Below are positions 52,776-64,000 of a DNA stretch of 64,000 nt, in pieces. Position 1 is the stretch's first letter; every line of letters begins with the position of its first letter. The position numbers and the translations under genes were made by a program. The stretch is from Apus apus. Lineage: Eukaryota; Chordata; Aves; Apodiformes; Apodidae. Below the pieces are notes generated by a model. It did no database searches. It was not told where the DNA came from and worked only from the letters and a program-made list of their open reading frames with translations. The stretch is taken from assembly GCF_020740795.1 (NCBI RefSeq), contig NC_067312.1:10899460-10963459 (forward strand), written 5' to 3'.

Positions 52776-52832
52776 TTTTTGGTTTGTTTTGGGTTTTTTT
52801 GGGTTTTTGTGTGTGTGTGTTGTTTTTTTTTT
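52776..52832 (+). repeat. T/G-rich low-complexity tract
   Basis: GGTTTG, TTTTTTGGG and (GT)5 runs followed by T10, plus strand. Confidence 0.9.
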
Positions 52833-54933
52833 CTGATGTACAATCAAAGCCTTTTCCGCAGTACTTCTCCAAACTCTTTGTTCCTACTGGCTTTCTGACT
52901 GTTCTCCTTAACACACCAGAGATCTGCTCTTGAAAAATTAAAAAGATTTCTTCACAGAGCTGTTTGCTTTTTACCCTCTGTTTAATGTAAACTGGGTCAG
53001 CTTGATATACTAAGTCCAAAGCCTCTTCTGTATTATAGATGCTGGCTGGTAACTCCTCTCAGTAGGCAAGATTGAGATGGATCTGAGCACTGGTTAAGCC
53101 CAAGAGAACCAAACAAAAATGGAGAGATGTGGAGATCTGTGCAGGTAGGTGAGACATGGAGAATGGAAGTGGAGGTGCCTCCTGGTCAACTGTGGAATCT
53201 CAGGATGGTACTGGACCAGAAGATTTTGCCCCTGTCTTTGTGAAAGCCATTGAAATCCAACCAGTTGTGGAAAAGCTCACTTGTCTGCTACTGTGCTGCT
53301 TACTGGGACATGGATAAAGTGCTTCTGGCAGTCCAGTCTGTAAGGACAAAAGAGCCAGAAGTTCACTGCATTCCAGAGCTATGTGAGAGGCTGCAGGATG
53401 AGGCTTGAAGGAGCTGAGGGAACTTGGCTGGTAGGAGATGAAATCCAAAGGAATCATCTAGCCTTAGCAGGGATTTGTCATGATACCTTCTGAGCAGGTT
53501 CCCTGCATGCCCCATAACTCATCTGAAAGTTGGTTACTCTCCAAAGAGAAAGAAACAGGCTCTAGTCCCTGATTCTGCCCCAGTCTTCTCTCTTGATTAA
53601 AGTTATTGTAATGTTCATGTTCTGAAAGAAGTGGGTCAAAGCAAGGACATACCTGTTGAGATGAGCACAAGAGCAGACATGTACACAAACCCTTCCTCTC
53701 CCCAGCACAGCTATGTGGCAGCCTTAGCATCATGTAGACCTTCTATCTTTCTATCTTTCATCAGACTCATGCAAATATTTCTTATGGGGCAAGATTTGTT
53801 GGTTATATGAGCAGATAGAGGGAGGAAAAAACCCCAGCAAACACAAACACACAAACACTGCTGTTGTTAACTCTTGTAGATGGGAGGGAAGCAGGAGACA
53901 GGGCTGTGATGTAGGTGGGCGGCTGTAACGTAGGTGACAGCAACCTGTGGCTCAGGCTCACCCTCTTAAGTTTGAACTGCTAGGAGAGAGACCATGTGTT
54001 GGTCTTTGTGCAGTGCTGAGGTTGTGGGGCTGGCAGTACCTTTAAGTGATACATAATAGAAATTTGAGTGGTGGCAGCAATGCTGACTCTTCACAAGTGA
54101 TGGGAAACTGGCATCACTGCCAGACTGTCTTTCTCTGCTCCAGCACAAGATGCTCTCTGGAAGTAGAGACCAAGTGTCACTGCCTTGTTCTGCTTTTTGG
54201 GCCAATGGCATGGGTATCTGAGTGACAAGAGCTAGCAGTTCCTTCTGGACTGAGGGCATTTTCTCATTGGGGAATTACAGGGAGAAAAAAACATAGAACC
54301 TGTGGGGAAGACCTAATTCCCTGGGACCCACTGGTGCCTCAGACTGGAATGTGCCCTCTTCTTAGGAAAAGGTGGAGCACATTGACAAGAGTACTAGACT
54401 GGGAGAGTCCACCTTCCCCTTGGTTCCCAGATGTGCAGGAGACTCACCTGAGCATCTGTGGCTCTGGCAAATACTCAGGAGCTCTCCTGCATACTGGTGC
54501 CAAAAAAAAACACCCCACAACATACAGTTGCAGGAAAATGAGTTTTTCATGGGAACTCAAGATATGATTTGAGGTTTGAGCTGATGAGTTGCTTAACAGT
54601 CACACAGTAAACCCTGGGAAAATTTGTGCTCCTGAGTGATGGCTAACACAGACCTGGTTCAGCCCCAATTAGATAATCTTCATCAGCTCCTTCAGGACAT
54701 GGGCTCTTCATGTTACCCTTTGAGGGACCAGGAAGTCCTTATCTGGTTAGACTAATCTCATTGATTTGGCTCCAGAACTGTGCCTTGTTATTTGTAAACT
54801 GGCACCAGCTGCCATCGCCTCTGGAAAAGTGTGACCTAAATGCTTTTGGTGGGTAGGCTCTTCTCTGCTCTGCTCTGCTGGCATTGGTGCAGGAGCAACT
54901 CCATGCTTACTTAGTTTCCTTTCACCTGATTTT

Positions 54934-54976
54934 GATTTGATTCACCTGAATCAAATCAGATTTGATTCACCTGAAT
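54934..54976. repeat. Perfect 11-bp-arm palindrome plus 18-bp direct copy
   Basis: GATTTGATTCA-CC-TGAATCAAATC (54934-54957) is a perfect inverted repeat with a 2-nt spacer. Its first 18 bases recur directly at 54959-54976, a 25-bp period. Confidence 0.95.
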
Positions 54977-56830
54977 GGATTACCAGGTCACCTTGTTTTG
55001 GTCCCTCTCTGAAGTTCCCATGGCAAAGAGCAGGGACACATGCCTCGTGCTGCATTGTCATGTGTCTTCTGTGTAGCTCATAGAGCACAGCTGTCCTCAC
55101 AGATGTCCTTCTCAGCAGCGAGAATGGCCCATCTGGACCATTGTGCCAGTGCAATTTACCGTTCTTAGGAGCGAGGTTAGTTCTAGAGCCTGCTTACATG
55201 GCATTTTTCCCTCTAGTCCCACCCTCAGACCTTTTCCACTAGGTGGGAGAGTCATAAGCCCATATATGAGAAAATCTCACAGGAGGCAAAAATAACTAAC
55301 AGCTCTGATTCCAAGATTTTTTTATTTTGGCCCACACAGCATTATCTTCTCTGGCTTTGCCTAATTCATCCTAATGATCAATACCTGGAGTGACACCTCT
55401 GCCCTGGGGTTTGGCTTACTCTGGTTGACCTTTCCCTCACTACCTGTTAGTATGTGAGCAGTTATAGTCACTTCTAAGGGATTTCTTGCCTGGATGTGGC
55501 TTATCGTGAGCAGCGATTGTAGCTGGACCCTTCAGAAGAACAACAGTGGATTTCAGGAAGCATCTGCACTTAACTGTTTTCTCCAGGCATCAAGCTGTTC
55601 CTTCTTGTCCACCATCAGCATCTAATTTAACCTACTGCTGAGATTTATCTCCAGCTGCATAGAGCATCTTCCTAACCCCAGATGTCTTCCTCTTGCTTTC
55701 AGCTCTGTGTCATATGTCTCATTTTCATTTCTGTAGACACTTGCTATTTATAATTATTGTATTTATAAAGCACTCCAAAGGTGGTGATGAATTATTACAG
55801 TAAGCCTGACAGCCTTTTCATGCCCATGTGCTTCCCTTCCCTGTTTCCTCTTAGACTGGGTGTTTTTGGGGAAGGAGTGGGTCAGAGGAAAGGTGAGGCT
55901 GCATGGAGCATGGGGGGACCTCAGACATCCCTAGAGGTCTCTAGACCCCAGTGCAGTATTGAGTTCATGGCACAGTAACAGAATTGGAGAGAAGGAAATG
56001 CCAGAAACAGGAATATCCCAGCACTGAGAAGCAGAGACATGAGGGTGGTTAATGCATAAAGGCAGCAATGCTCCAGTCACGTGTCATTCCATTTATTTTT
56101 GCCTGTGTCATGTTGAGACACTGATAGTAGTTGTTGACCCGTTGGGGTTTCTGTTGGTGACTTTGCACAAGCTTTAGAGTGTGCAAAGAATGTCTCCATC
56201 TCTGTAACCCTGGCATCTCTCAGGCTTTGGGCTGCTGATGTGTTTTGGTATTGCAGGGTGGAGAAATGCCCCAGACTGAAGTGATGTGTTTGTATTTGTC
56301 CTGGAGGCACTGAGGGGTGATTGCCCTCTGTACCAAAGCATGTTCAACAGCCAGTATTTTGGTCTACTGCCTTGTTGTCTGCTCTCTTCTTGGCCTGAGT
56401 TGAGGTTGAAAACAAAAACCACAACAACCTCTTGGCCTGCCCATAAAAATGAAAGGGGAATCTTCTTTCATAGAGACAAGCCACCAGACCTCATTGATTT
56501 CATAAAGCAAATTCACCATGGAAAATATCCTTCAGCCCAGACTTTAGTCAGAAATGAAGGACCCTCGTATTTCTTGGGGGACCACAAAGAGAATCTGCAT
56601 GGGAACATGGAAGACCTCTCCCCACACACCTGCACCAAGAATTGATGCAAATTGAGGGAGCAACACCCCAAAAAATGCACACCACAAACAGTGAGAATAA
56701 ACTAGAGAGCAGATGTGAGAGAAGTCTCCTGGTTTCTTCTAGTCTTCTTGAAAACCTTGATTTTTTGAGCTTGATGCTAAGTTATGTAAATGTATGTAAC
56801 AGAAATTAGTCATAAAAGTACACTTTGTCA

Positions 56831-56887
56831 GGTTCCAAATAATTAAACTGATTAAATTGATTAAAGTGGTTCCAACTAATTAAACTG
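56831..56887 (+). repeat. Two-copy tandem repeat, 37-bp period
   Basis: GGTTCCAAATAATTAAACTG at 56831-56850 recurs with one mismatch at 56868-56887; the spacer is itself made of GATTAAA-like units. Confidence 0.85.
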
Positions 56888-58975
56888 GTGTGACTGAACT
56901 GCAGAAAAGTACCTGAGTGTCACCCTCGTCATAAGGAATTTTACTTGGTGAGCGTCTACAAATGAATGATAAGATACATAAGAAATGGAATGGAAGATTA
57001 TGATACAGAGTATTGTAATGTTGATACAGAAAGCAGGGGACATCCCAGTGTTGATCGGGAAGCTGTGTGCAGTTAGTCACCCCTGCTCAGAAATGTGACT
57101 GCAGAGTTGGAGGGAATTGACCAACTGTCCAGGAAACTGCACATAGTGGAAGAAATAGGAAATATTTGTGTTAAATGGGAAACTGCAGGGATTGTGATGT
57201 GAAATAATGAACATTCTAGAGAAAGACAATAACGATTTTTGAGGTGCCCTGCTTGTAACCCAGAGTTATTCCAGGAAGTGAAGGAGGATTATATGAAACC
57301 AACAATAGGAATAATTTTCACATACTGACATTAATTAGTCCACGAATCTTGCTGTCAAACTTCAAAGCCCAGCAATATTCCCAAGTGGCTTGGTGTTTGT
57401 GTGAATAAGACTACCCAGTGTATTTATAGTACATGTTCAGAAGTTGCAGAGTTTTGAAACCTCCTGTTTGAGTTGAGGCCCATCTCAGTGCAAGGGCTTA
57501 GGAGAGGCAAATTCTTCCTCATTACTCGTTGCTGGTACTTGCTCTTTTCTCTGAGATACTTGGTACAGAGAGGACACAGAAGCTTCAAGAAAAGAGGTAT
57601 CCAAACATAAGCATGTCCTTGCTGGGGAGGTCTGGGAGCCAACAGTCCTTAAGGTGTCTCCTCAGCCCTCTTAAACACCTCTGAAGTTATTAAAAGCAGA
57701 GGGAACGTCCCTTCAGTAGATTTGATGTGTCCCCTAGGACTCTGACCTGCTTTTCCAGTACTGAGCCAAGGATCACCCCCATTTGCCTTTCTTTTTTTCT
57801 CCTAGAGATTAGGTCTATGCATCCAGTGCAACCCAGCAAGACTTTCCTTAGCAGAAGACCTTGGTTAATCCAGTGTTATTGGACTTAGTTAGACCCTTAA
57901 TGCTCTGTTGAGCCCAGTCATTCCAAGCCTAATTAGCACATGAGCTGTCCTGTGGAGCGATATCCTGAAATAAACTGTCCCAAATAGGGCTTTACAAGCT
58001 GTGTTTGGTTTGGGTTGCCAGCCTCTGCAAGGGATAAGTTTCTCCTCTCAGAAGAAAAGTATGTGTAATCATTAGGAGTGCCTGGTCTGCTTCGTAAGTA
58101 TTTTATTGAAGTTCTGACTTGCCTTTTTTTAGTTCTGTTGCATGGAAAATATTCTGTTACATAAATTGGTGCTGTGGTTTCATCCAGATCCTCTGAGTCC
58201 TGCTTTGCCACCAGCCGTGTGAACATACAAACACACCACAGATCAGGAGAACAATTGGAGAGAGGCTGGTGATGGGATCAAGGATCTCTGAATACTCTGG
58301 TATGTGAGCAGAAGAACAAGCTCAGAGGGCTGGCGAATGTAGTAGAAAGTATGATACTCTTCCTGCCCTAGCCCAGGGACAAGTTCCCTGAAATGCCTTT
58401 ATATTCAAAAGGACTGTCAGGTGTCTACTGCAGTGGCATGTAATTTGGTGTGGAAGTCACTGGTTCAGGAAGTTACAAGCCCCAAAAGTTGCAAGAACTC
58501 AGAAAAAAAACCCAGGACACTATAAGAAATGTGAAAAATATATAGGAGCCTATACTATAGTATCACTGACTTTCTATGGGTGAGTTATGAAACCTGCTTC
58601 TAGATATAAACTGTTCCCATATGGAAGTGGCTGCCTGTGACTGGGGAGAAGAACGGAGCAGCCACATTTGCCATCTTTGGGGTTATTACACCTCACGAAG
58701 AGCATCTGAACTCTGCTGGCAAAGGAGGAGGATGGGGCCTCACCCCTCTGGTTCAGGCCAAGGATGTCTGAGTTTGGGTGCTGAAATCAAAGGGTCCCTG
58801 CAGCAGTTGATCCACACAGACTAAGTATGTTCATATGTATCTGTATGTATGTCCTCCCTCTATTGTGGAGAACAGCCATGGGAAGAGAAAAAGGACCTCC
58901 TCTATATGTAAAGAAGTAGACAAAACAATAGGAAACCAGCTAAGGGCTCGGGTTTGCTGTGAGCAGCACTGTGAA

Positions 58976-59231
58976 TGTTGATAAAAATCAGAACACTGTT
59001 TCTTGTGTGTTTGAGGTGTGATTGGCTACATCCTGGGAACCCAAGGACTGTGCATGTGCTAAGGAACAGATGTGAGTGCTGTTTACACTCTCTGCACCCC
59101 GGTTGCCTATTCTCAGTTCCCACTGTAGAAGTATATAAGGGAGCATTTTCTTGTAATAAACTATTCCATTGCTTCTTACCCTGTAGACCATGTCTTAACC
59201 TCCACACTCTATTTCTGAGCAAGTGGCAACA
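58976..59231 (+). mobile_element. LTR-like module of an endogenous retrovirus, boundaries uncertain
   Basis: It shows LTR layout in order: TGTTGATAA start, an inverted CCAAT box (GTGATTGGCTAC, about 59017), a TATA box (GTATATAAGGG, about 59131), AATAAAC about 25 nt later (59155), a C/T-rich U5-like stretch, and a GTGGCAACA end at 59231. The termini TGTTG...CAACA are complementary. No target-site duplication is visible with these ends and no internal viral genes are seen, so it would be a solo LTR or a fragment. Confidence 0.45.
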
Positions 59232-60355
59232 ATTGCCCTTGATTTTGTCTTTATTGAGAAAAGCGCTCTTGATAGACTTGTTTTGGCCAGAGAGGCCATA
59301 TCAAGACCTGCTGTACAGTGCAAAGAGTGTTTTCTAGTCTTGTACGGTCTTGTGGTGGCCTGAGGCTTTTTTTCCCAATTCAGAAGTTTCTTGTCTTGTC
59401 ATCTTGGGAATCATTCTGCCTTTCCTGCCCCCCCCTCCCTCTCTGAATTCTACTGAAATTAGATTCTGACGGCATTTGGAACTGATTACAGAGGAGCTGT
59501 TTGTTCAAGGATCTGGCCATAAAAAGGGTCAAGAAATGCACGGTCTTAACAGTAATCAGGCAAATTCCCTTTCCAGACCTGTGTGCTACAGGGTCTTTTC
59601 TTCTAGCTATCCTCAAGGGATTGCAAAATCCAGCCTATGGTCTAAAAGTGGTTGGATATCAGCAGCAAAAGCGTATGTGGTCCTGATGTCCTTCAGAGGA
59701 CAGGAAAAAATTTATGCAGTAGTCTCAACAGATGCTTCTGTTACTCAGCCTTTTTGCTTTGTCGCATGCTATCATCCCCAAATCAGGATACAGCCAGCCT
59801 CCAGACCATTTAATTGCTTATTGCATTTTCCTGCTTTAGAGAGACTGAAAATTTCTTCCTTTGTATCCAGTTACTGCTCCTGGTCTTGGCAGAACTATCC
59901 AGAGCTAGGAAGGGTTAAAATTTCCTGCAGTCTTAGCAGGAATCAGCTGTTGGACATGGCTGCTATTTGAGAAACCATTTAGATGTGCAGTGTGAAGAGG
60001 AACATCTAATAAAACCAAGCTGCTGCTGGGATGGATGTTTTCTGTTTGTGCTTGGTTTTGAAGGTCCTGATCTTGTGCCTAAATAGTGTGTACACACCAG
60101 TGTCTGTTTTAAATTCCATGTAGGTTTGCATCATCTAAAAATAACCCAGTGCTGCAGATGCAGGCATTCTGGCTGTCTGGCAGAGCTGATGCCCATCCTC
60201 CCCTCCAGGTAATGCTGTAGCTGCATTCCATCTCCTGTTCACTGGGACATGGCTGCCTCATCCTGGGAGCAAAGCGTTGCACCTCCGCTGTGTTCAGTCT
60301 CTGGAAATAATCCTGCTGGGGCTTTTTGACCTCTCTAGCTGCTTTATATACAGTG
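59232..60355. other. Non-coding stretch downstream of LTR-like module
   Basis: It includes a 164-codon plus-strand open frame (59476-59970) without recognisable domain, signal or family features. I do not call it a gene. Confidence 0.5.
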
Positions 60356-60357
60356 AC

Positions 60358-60905
60358 TTACAGAATCATAGAATCGGTGGAAGGGTTGTTAAAGATGATC
60401 AGGATCCAACCTTCCAGCTATGAACAGGGACACCCCACACTAGACCAGGCTGCTCAAAACCTCATCCAAAGTGGCCTTGAACACCTCCAGGTGTAACAGC
60501 CTCCCTGGGCAACCTATTCCAGTGCCTTACTGCCCTCATGGTGAAGAATTTCTTCCCGATGCCTAACCTAAATCTACCTTTTTTTCAGTTTAAAACCATT
60601 AACCCATGTGATCACTGTCCTCTCTGGTGGAAAGCCCCTTCCCAGCTTTCCTGTAGCCCCTTCAGGTACTGGAAGGTGCCGTAACGTCTCCCTGGAGACT
60701 TCTCTTCTCCAGGCTGAGCAGCCACAACTCTATCAACCTGTGTTTGTAGCAGAGGTGCTCTAGCCCTTTGATCAGCTTTGTGGCTTTTCTCCAGACCCTC
60801 TCCAACAGTTCCGTGTCTTTCCTTAGCTGAGGGCTCCAGACCTGTGCACAGTATTTCAGGTGCAGTATCATGACAGCAGAGTAGAGGGGCAGAATCACCT
60901 CCCTC
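60358..60905 (-). repeat. CR1 LINE 3'-end fragment
   Basis: It starts with ACAGAATCATAGAATCGGTG (reverse-complemented CR1 terminus). Read on the minus strand, the far end encodes MILPLYSAVMILHLKYCAQV, WSPQLRKDTELLERVWRKAT and IKGLEHLCYKHRLIELWLLS, the CR1 RT C-terminus with substitutions. It is 5'-truncated at about 60905. Confidence 0.95.
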
Positions 60906-60909
60906 GATG

Positions 60910-62440
60910 TGGGTGGTATGTGAGTAATTTCAAGAGCTTGGCCCTGCTGTGGGTTTACAGCACTCTCTTGTAGCCACCTTTGCTGCCTGTTGTACTTTTG
61001 CTGTGTTATTACATCAGGTTGTACATCTGTAATCCACCATCCCAGAAATGTTTGGGTTTCACTTGACAGTTGAGTGATTCCACATTCATGGAGCTCTGGG
61101 CTGAGCAGACATTAAACATTATTTTACTGCCTCTTTATATAAGACTGAGTTCTTTATTTGTTGGGCTTTCTTCAGTGATCACTGATGCTTTTGCCTTGCA
61201 GGGAGGGTCCAGGATTGTTTTGCAGCTATGATATCTGCAAGGGATTGGTCTGGACAGAAATGCAATGCCAGTTTTAATCTGGATGGAGAGGAAGCAACAG
61301 TGAAGATATGCAGCCGTGGAGATGCTGGAGTCTGTATGGGTGTGCTGACCTGTACTGCAGTGAGATCTTACTCACTGGGAAGACAGCCCTTCTTTGTCTC
61401 TTTTAGGGTTTAGCTCATCTCATTCCCCAGGTCATGAAGATAATAGGGGATGTAGCTCCACCTCTACCTGAGGTGGAGCTGTCCTTGTGTGCTTTTTCTT
61501 TGTACAGATGAAATGTGTATCTGAAATTATCCTCCCATAAGCCTTGGATAAGCAGGGCCTCTCCTTTGTCATGGCCTGGACAACACTAAGTTGTCTGAAG
61601 CCAGATGCAAGTAAATTTTAGGGAAGAAAGTGTTGAGGGCCCAGGGAAAGTGATTTGTGACCTCTGATTGAGAGGTCTTCCCAAAATAGAGGAATTCTAG
61701 TGATGCTTCAGTTCCCTAGAAACCCCTGAAATCTCCAGTGCTGTTGAGAATGTCTCTATTGGCATGAATCACCTCTGCCCTCTGCATCTCTTGCTGTCAT
61801 CTTGAGACCCTTCATGCAGAGTGCAGTGCATCCCTGTTCCCCTGAGCAGGAACAGCTGCTCACCTGCTCACTCACTGTGCCTGTAGCCATGTAGCAGCCC
61901 TCAGGAGCAGCTTTGCCATCTTGCACGCCTGTGAGCACAGGTCAGAGAGCCCACAATGATCCACAAAGCTGCCTGAGTTTCATGCCTGACTCCCTCAGGA
62001 GGCCACTTCATTCCCTGCCCCACTGTGGCCGTTGCGGGAGCGAGTTGTGAGCTCACAGCTCCCGTGCACAGAAGTTGATTGGAAAACCCCCAGTCTGCGC
62101 TTCTGCTGGCTTTGACTCTGGTGCACCCACAGCAGCTGGCTGTATTTTTATCACTTCACAACTGCAGCCTGTGGTTCCTATAGGGCAGGGCTGTAAAAAG
62201 AGCATGTTGATGAGGCAGCCCACAGAGAGTCCACAGCCCTGCTTTGCAGCTGAGACCTGCCCAAGGCTGTGCAGTCAAGGAGGATTTAAGCTGAGGATCT
62301 CAGCCTTCTGCCCAGCTATTTAATTTGCTTATAGAATATATTCTTTTTTTTTTTTTTCTGCGTGGGTTCTTTAGTACGCTGGGAATCCTTCAGCAGACAG
62401 ACTCAAGCACCCAGACAGAGCCATTATTCAGAAAGGAATT
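60910..62440. other. Non-coding stretch
   Basis: About 1.5 kb without recognised exons or repeats; T-run at 62343-62359. Confidence 0.55.
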
Positions 62441-62445
62441 GTGTA

Positions 62446-62449
62446 ATTT
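62446..62449. repeat. Target-site duplication ATTT, left copy
   Basis: ATTT directly flanks the TGTTGTC end of the LTR and matches ATTT at 63134-63137 on the other side. Confidence 0.7.
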
Positions 62450-63133
62450 TGTTGTCCCAAAAGCGGGGTCTGTCACCCAGTGTGCAAGAAGCCGATTCAC
62501 ACACAGAGTTGAGATATTTGCTTTAATATCCAGTTCTGTGCAGAAAAGGGAGCAGGGTGGTATTCCACAAAGCAAGCTCAGTTTCCCGAAACACAAGGGC
62601 TACTTTTATGCCCCAAAATGTGAAAAAGAACTTTATCTCTAACATTATTCAATCACTGGCACACAAGATTGGTCACTAACCCCTCACTTCCAGTTAAAGT
62701 GGCAATGCTCAGGAATTTCTCTAAGCCTGCTCAAAGAGAAAGGGTCTTGTTGTTAGTAGGGGTCCCTCTAGTCTGTGGGTGTGAATTTTAGTATGCTAAT
62801 GGCTCATTAATCTACTAATATGGTGGTTTCAGTTACTCAGTGTGTTTTTCCCCAGTGCTCAAGGCTGTGACTAAGACAAGCTGTGGGCAGTGCTCCTTTC
62901 CATCCCTTTCATCTGTCCTGCTGGTGTCCTGCAGGTCTGTCTCAAGGCCAGGCTGTTGGCTGCTTGGGGTGTTTTTCTCTAACTGGAATCTGGTTTTGTC
63001 CGATTCTTACTGTTTCACTGTTATCTAGGCCTTGTTTTTATTCTGTTTGTCCCTTATGTTCTCTTTTCTGTGATTTTTTCCCAAATGTGATTTTCCCCCA
63101 GATTTTACTTACTGCAGTTAGTAACTGACAACA
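62450..63133 (-). mobile_element. Solo LTR of an endogenous retrovirus (684 bp)
   Basis: On the minus strand it begins TGTTGTCAG and ends GGGACAACA, giving 7-bp complementary termini TGTTGTC/GACAACA, and it is flanked by ATTT on both sides. Transcription signals in the right order on the minus strand are a TATA-like CATAAAAGTA (plus 62601-62610) and ATTAAA (plus about 62522-62527), about 80 nt apart, then a short U5. No gag, pol or env sequence adjoins it, as expected after LTR-LTR recombination. A 4-bp duplication fits class I (gamma-like) ERVs; the family was not identified. Confidence 0.75.
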
Positions 63134-63137
63134 ATTT
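63134..63137. repeat. Target-site duplication ATTT, right copy
   Basis: Right-hand match to 62446-62449, immediately after the GACAACA end. Confidence 0.7.
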
Positions 63138-63819
63138 CACCTCTTGTAGGATCTTCAGTACACTTTCAGAGTGGCCAGGAAAAAGATGCTATAGAAGTGT
63201 AGTCCCTCCTGCTGCTGCAACTACAGTGTCTGTGATAAGAAAGGATTTACTGTGTCTGCAGCTTAATTCAGCAGAAATTTCAGTGTGATAAACAGCTAGA
63301 AACATCAGAGTCTTTTTCTCTTCTGCGGGTTTGCTTATGGTAATCAGGAGCATATGTGGTGGGGGCTGGGGCAGAGGATGACTGGTGAAGAAGGAGCAGG
63401 TTCCAACCCAGGTCACCGCAGCTGATGCTCATGAGTCACAGCCTATAAGTGGCTCCAGCCAAGTGCCACATGCCAGGTGATGAGTCATGCAGCAAGAGAG
63501 CACAGAAATGGGAGAAACAGGTTTGGTCACTGTCCGACTCCTGTGTTAGCTGGTATAGATCTGCTGCCTGAAGTGTTTCTACTGTCTTCTGTAGCTCAAA
63601 ATGCCCAAAGCAGCTGGAGCTTCTTTTCTGGTATACACACATTCACACATCCTGCCTGTTTCTTTTCATCTCCCACACCCTCTCATCTCTGCTGTCAAGC
63701 CTCTCACCCTGACCTGCGCAGCTCCTCGCTGTCCTGTGCGCAAGAGCTGCGGTTGATCGACACGTGCTGCAGTTTCCATTTTGAACACATCATAATCCTA
63801 TATAGTTCTGGGATGTAAT
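63138..63819. other. Non-coding stretch between LTR and CR1
   Basis: About 0.7 kb; no exon or repeat recognised. Confidence 0.5.
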
Positions 63820-63827
63820 GATATATT

Positions 63828-64000
63828 ACATTGACCTAGACAGTCTGGAGACTTGGGCGGGGAGAAACTTGATGAAATTCAACAAGGGCAAGTGTAGAGT
63901 CTTGCATCTGGGGAAGAACAACCCCATGGACCAGTACAGGATGGGGGCTGACCTGCTGGAGAGCAGGGTAGGAGAAAGGGACCTGGGGGTTCTGGTGGAC
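63828..64000 (+). mobile_element. CR1 LINE, RT region, continues past window end
   Basis: An open frame reads a [16 protein letters not shown] block, then [20 protein letters not shown] and [20 protein letters not shown], the CR1 reverse-transcriptase segment after the catalytic FADD region. The match is close and uninterrupted, so this may be a younger copy. The right end lies outside the window. Confidence 0.95.

Larger units (their letters stand above)
50100..58970. other. Long non-coding stretch
   Basis: Nearly 9 kb without a recognisable exon. Noted inside it: a T/G-rich tract at 52776-52832, an A/C-rich patch at 53826-53862, a palindrome with direct repeat at 54934-54976, and a 37-bp-period duplication at 56831-56887. 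Nothing else can be identified by eye. Confidence 0.55.

Noticed and set aside
59476..59970. 164-codon plus-strand open frame downstream of the LTR-like module
   Set aside because: No retroviral or host domain is recognisable, composition is ordinary, and no promoter or splice context singles it out.
1..64000. CRISPR arrays, bacterial operons, phage or plasmid features, tRNA or rRNA genes
   Set aside because: None seen; gene structure, splice sites and repeats are those of a vertebrate nuclear genome.

Overview
The window is vertebrate nuclear DNA, most likely from a bird. Several CR1 (chicken repeat 1) LINE fragments of different ages, including one long copy with endonuclease and reverse-transcriptase remnants, point to an avian or other sauropsid genome. 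Short introns and avian-style endogenous-retrovirus LTRs fit this. I see no bacterial, CRISPR or operon features.

Positions 513-22498 (+) hold the last 14 coding exons of a P4-ATPase (phospholipid flippase) of the ATP8B class. All junctions are GT-AG, intron phases match throughout, and the joined frame is 2,232 nt (743 residues plus stop) with no break. The segment runs from the nucleotide-binding domain through the hinge motifs and M5-M10 to the C-terminal tail. The actuator domain, M1-M4 and the phosphorylated-Asp motif lie upstream of the window. Resemblance is closest to rodent Atp8b5 (FetA), including a matching divergent insert before the P-domain. The human counterpart is the pseudogene ATP8B5P, so an intact avian copy is notable. 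Intron 13 carries two CR1 copies head to tail.

Positions 22499-25145 are the probable 3' UTR: a poly-A/GA/poly-A tract directly after the stop, a weak early ATTAAA and a canonical AATAAA at 25126. A CpG-rich block (about 25150-25530) follows directly.

Positions 25530-64000 contain no recognisable protein-coding gene. They hold a second, larger CpG island (about 34880-35640) ending in a good splice donor, a small exon-like segment at 49432-49537, CR1 fragments, a well-bounded solo LTR with a target-site duplication (62450-63133, minus strand), a second LTR-like module near 59 kb, and simple repeats. In human 9p13 the gene after ATP8B5P in the same direction is RUSC2, so the simplest reading is that this half is the promoter and 5' non-coding exon/intron region of the RUSC2 orthologue, with its coding exons beyond the window. 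That is inference from synteny, not seen directly.

I found no convincing novel biological system. The best leads are the intact flippase gene, the predicted alternative first exons, the solo LTR, a 17-bp-arm hairpin at 43.8 kb, and a strand-biased set of T/G-rich tracts.
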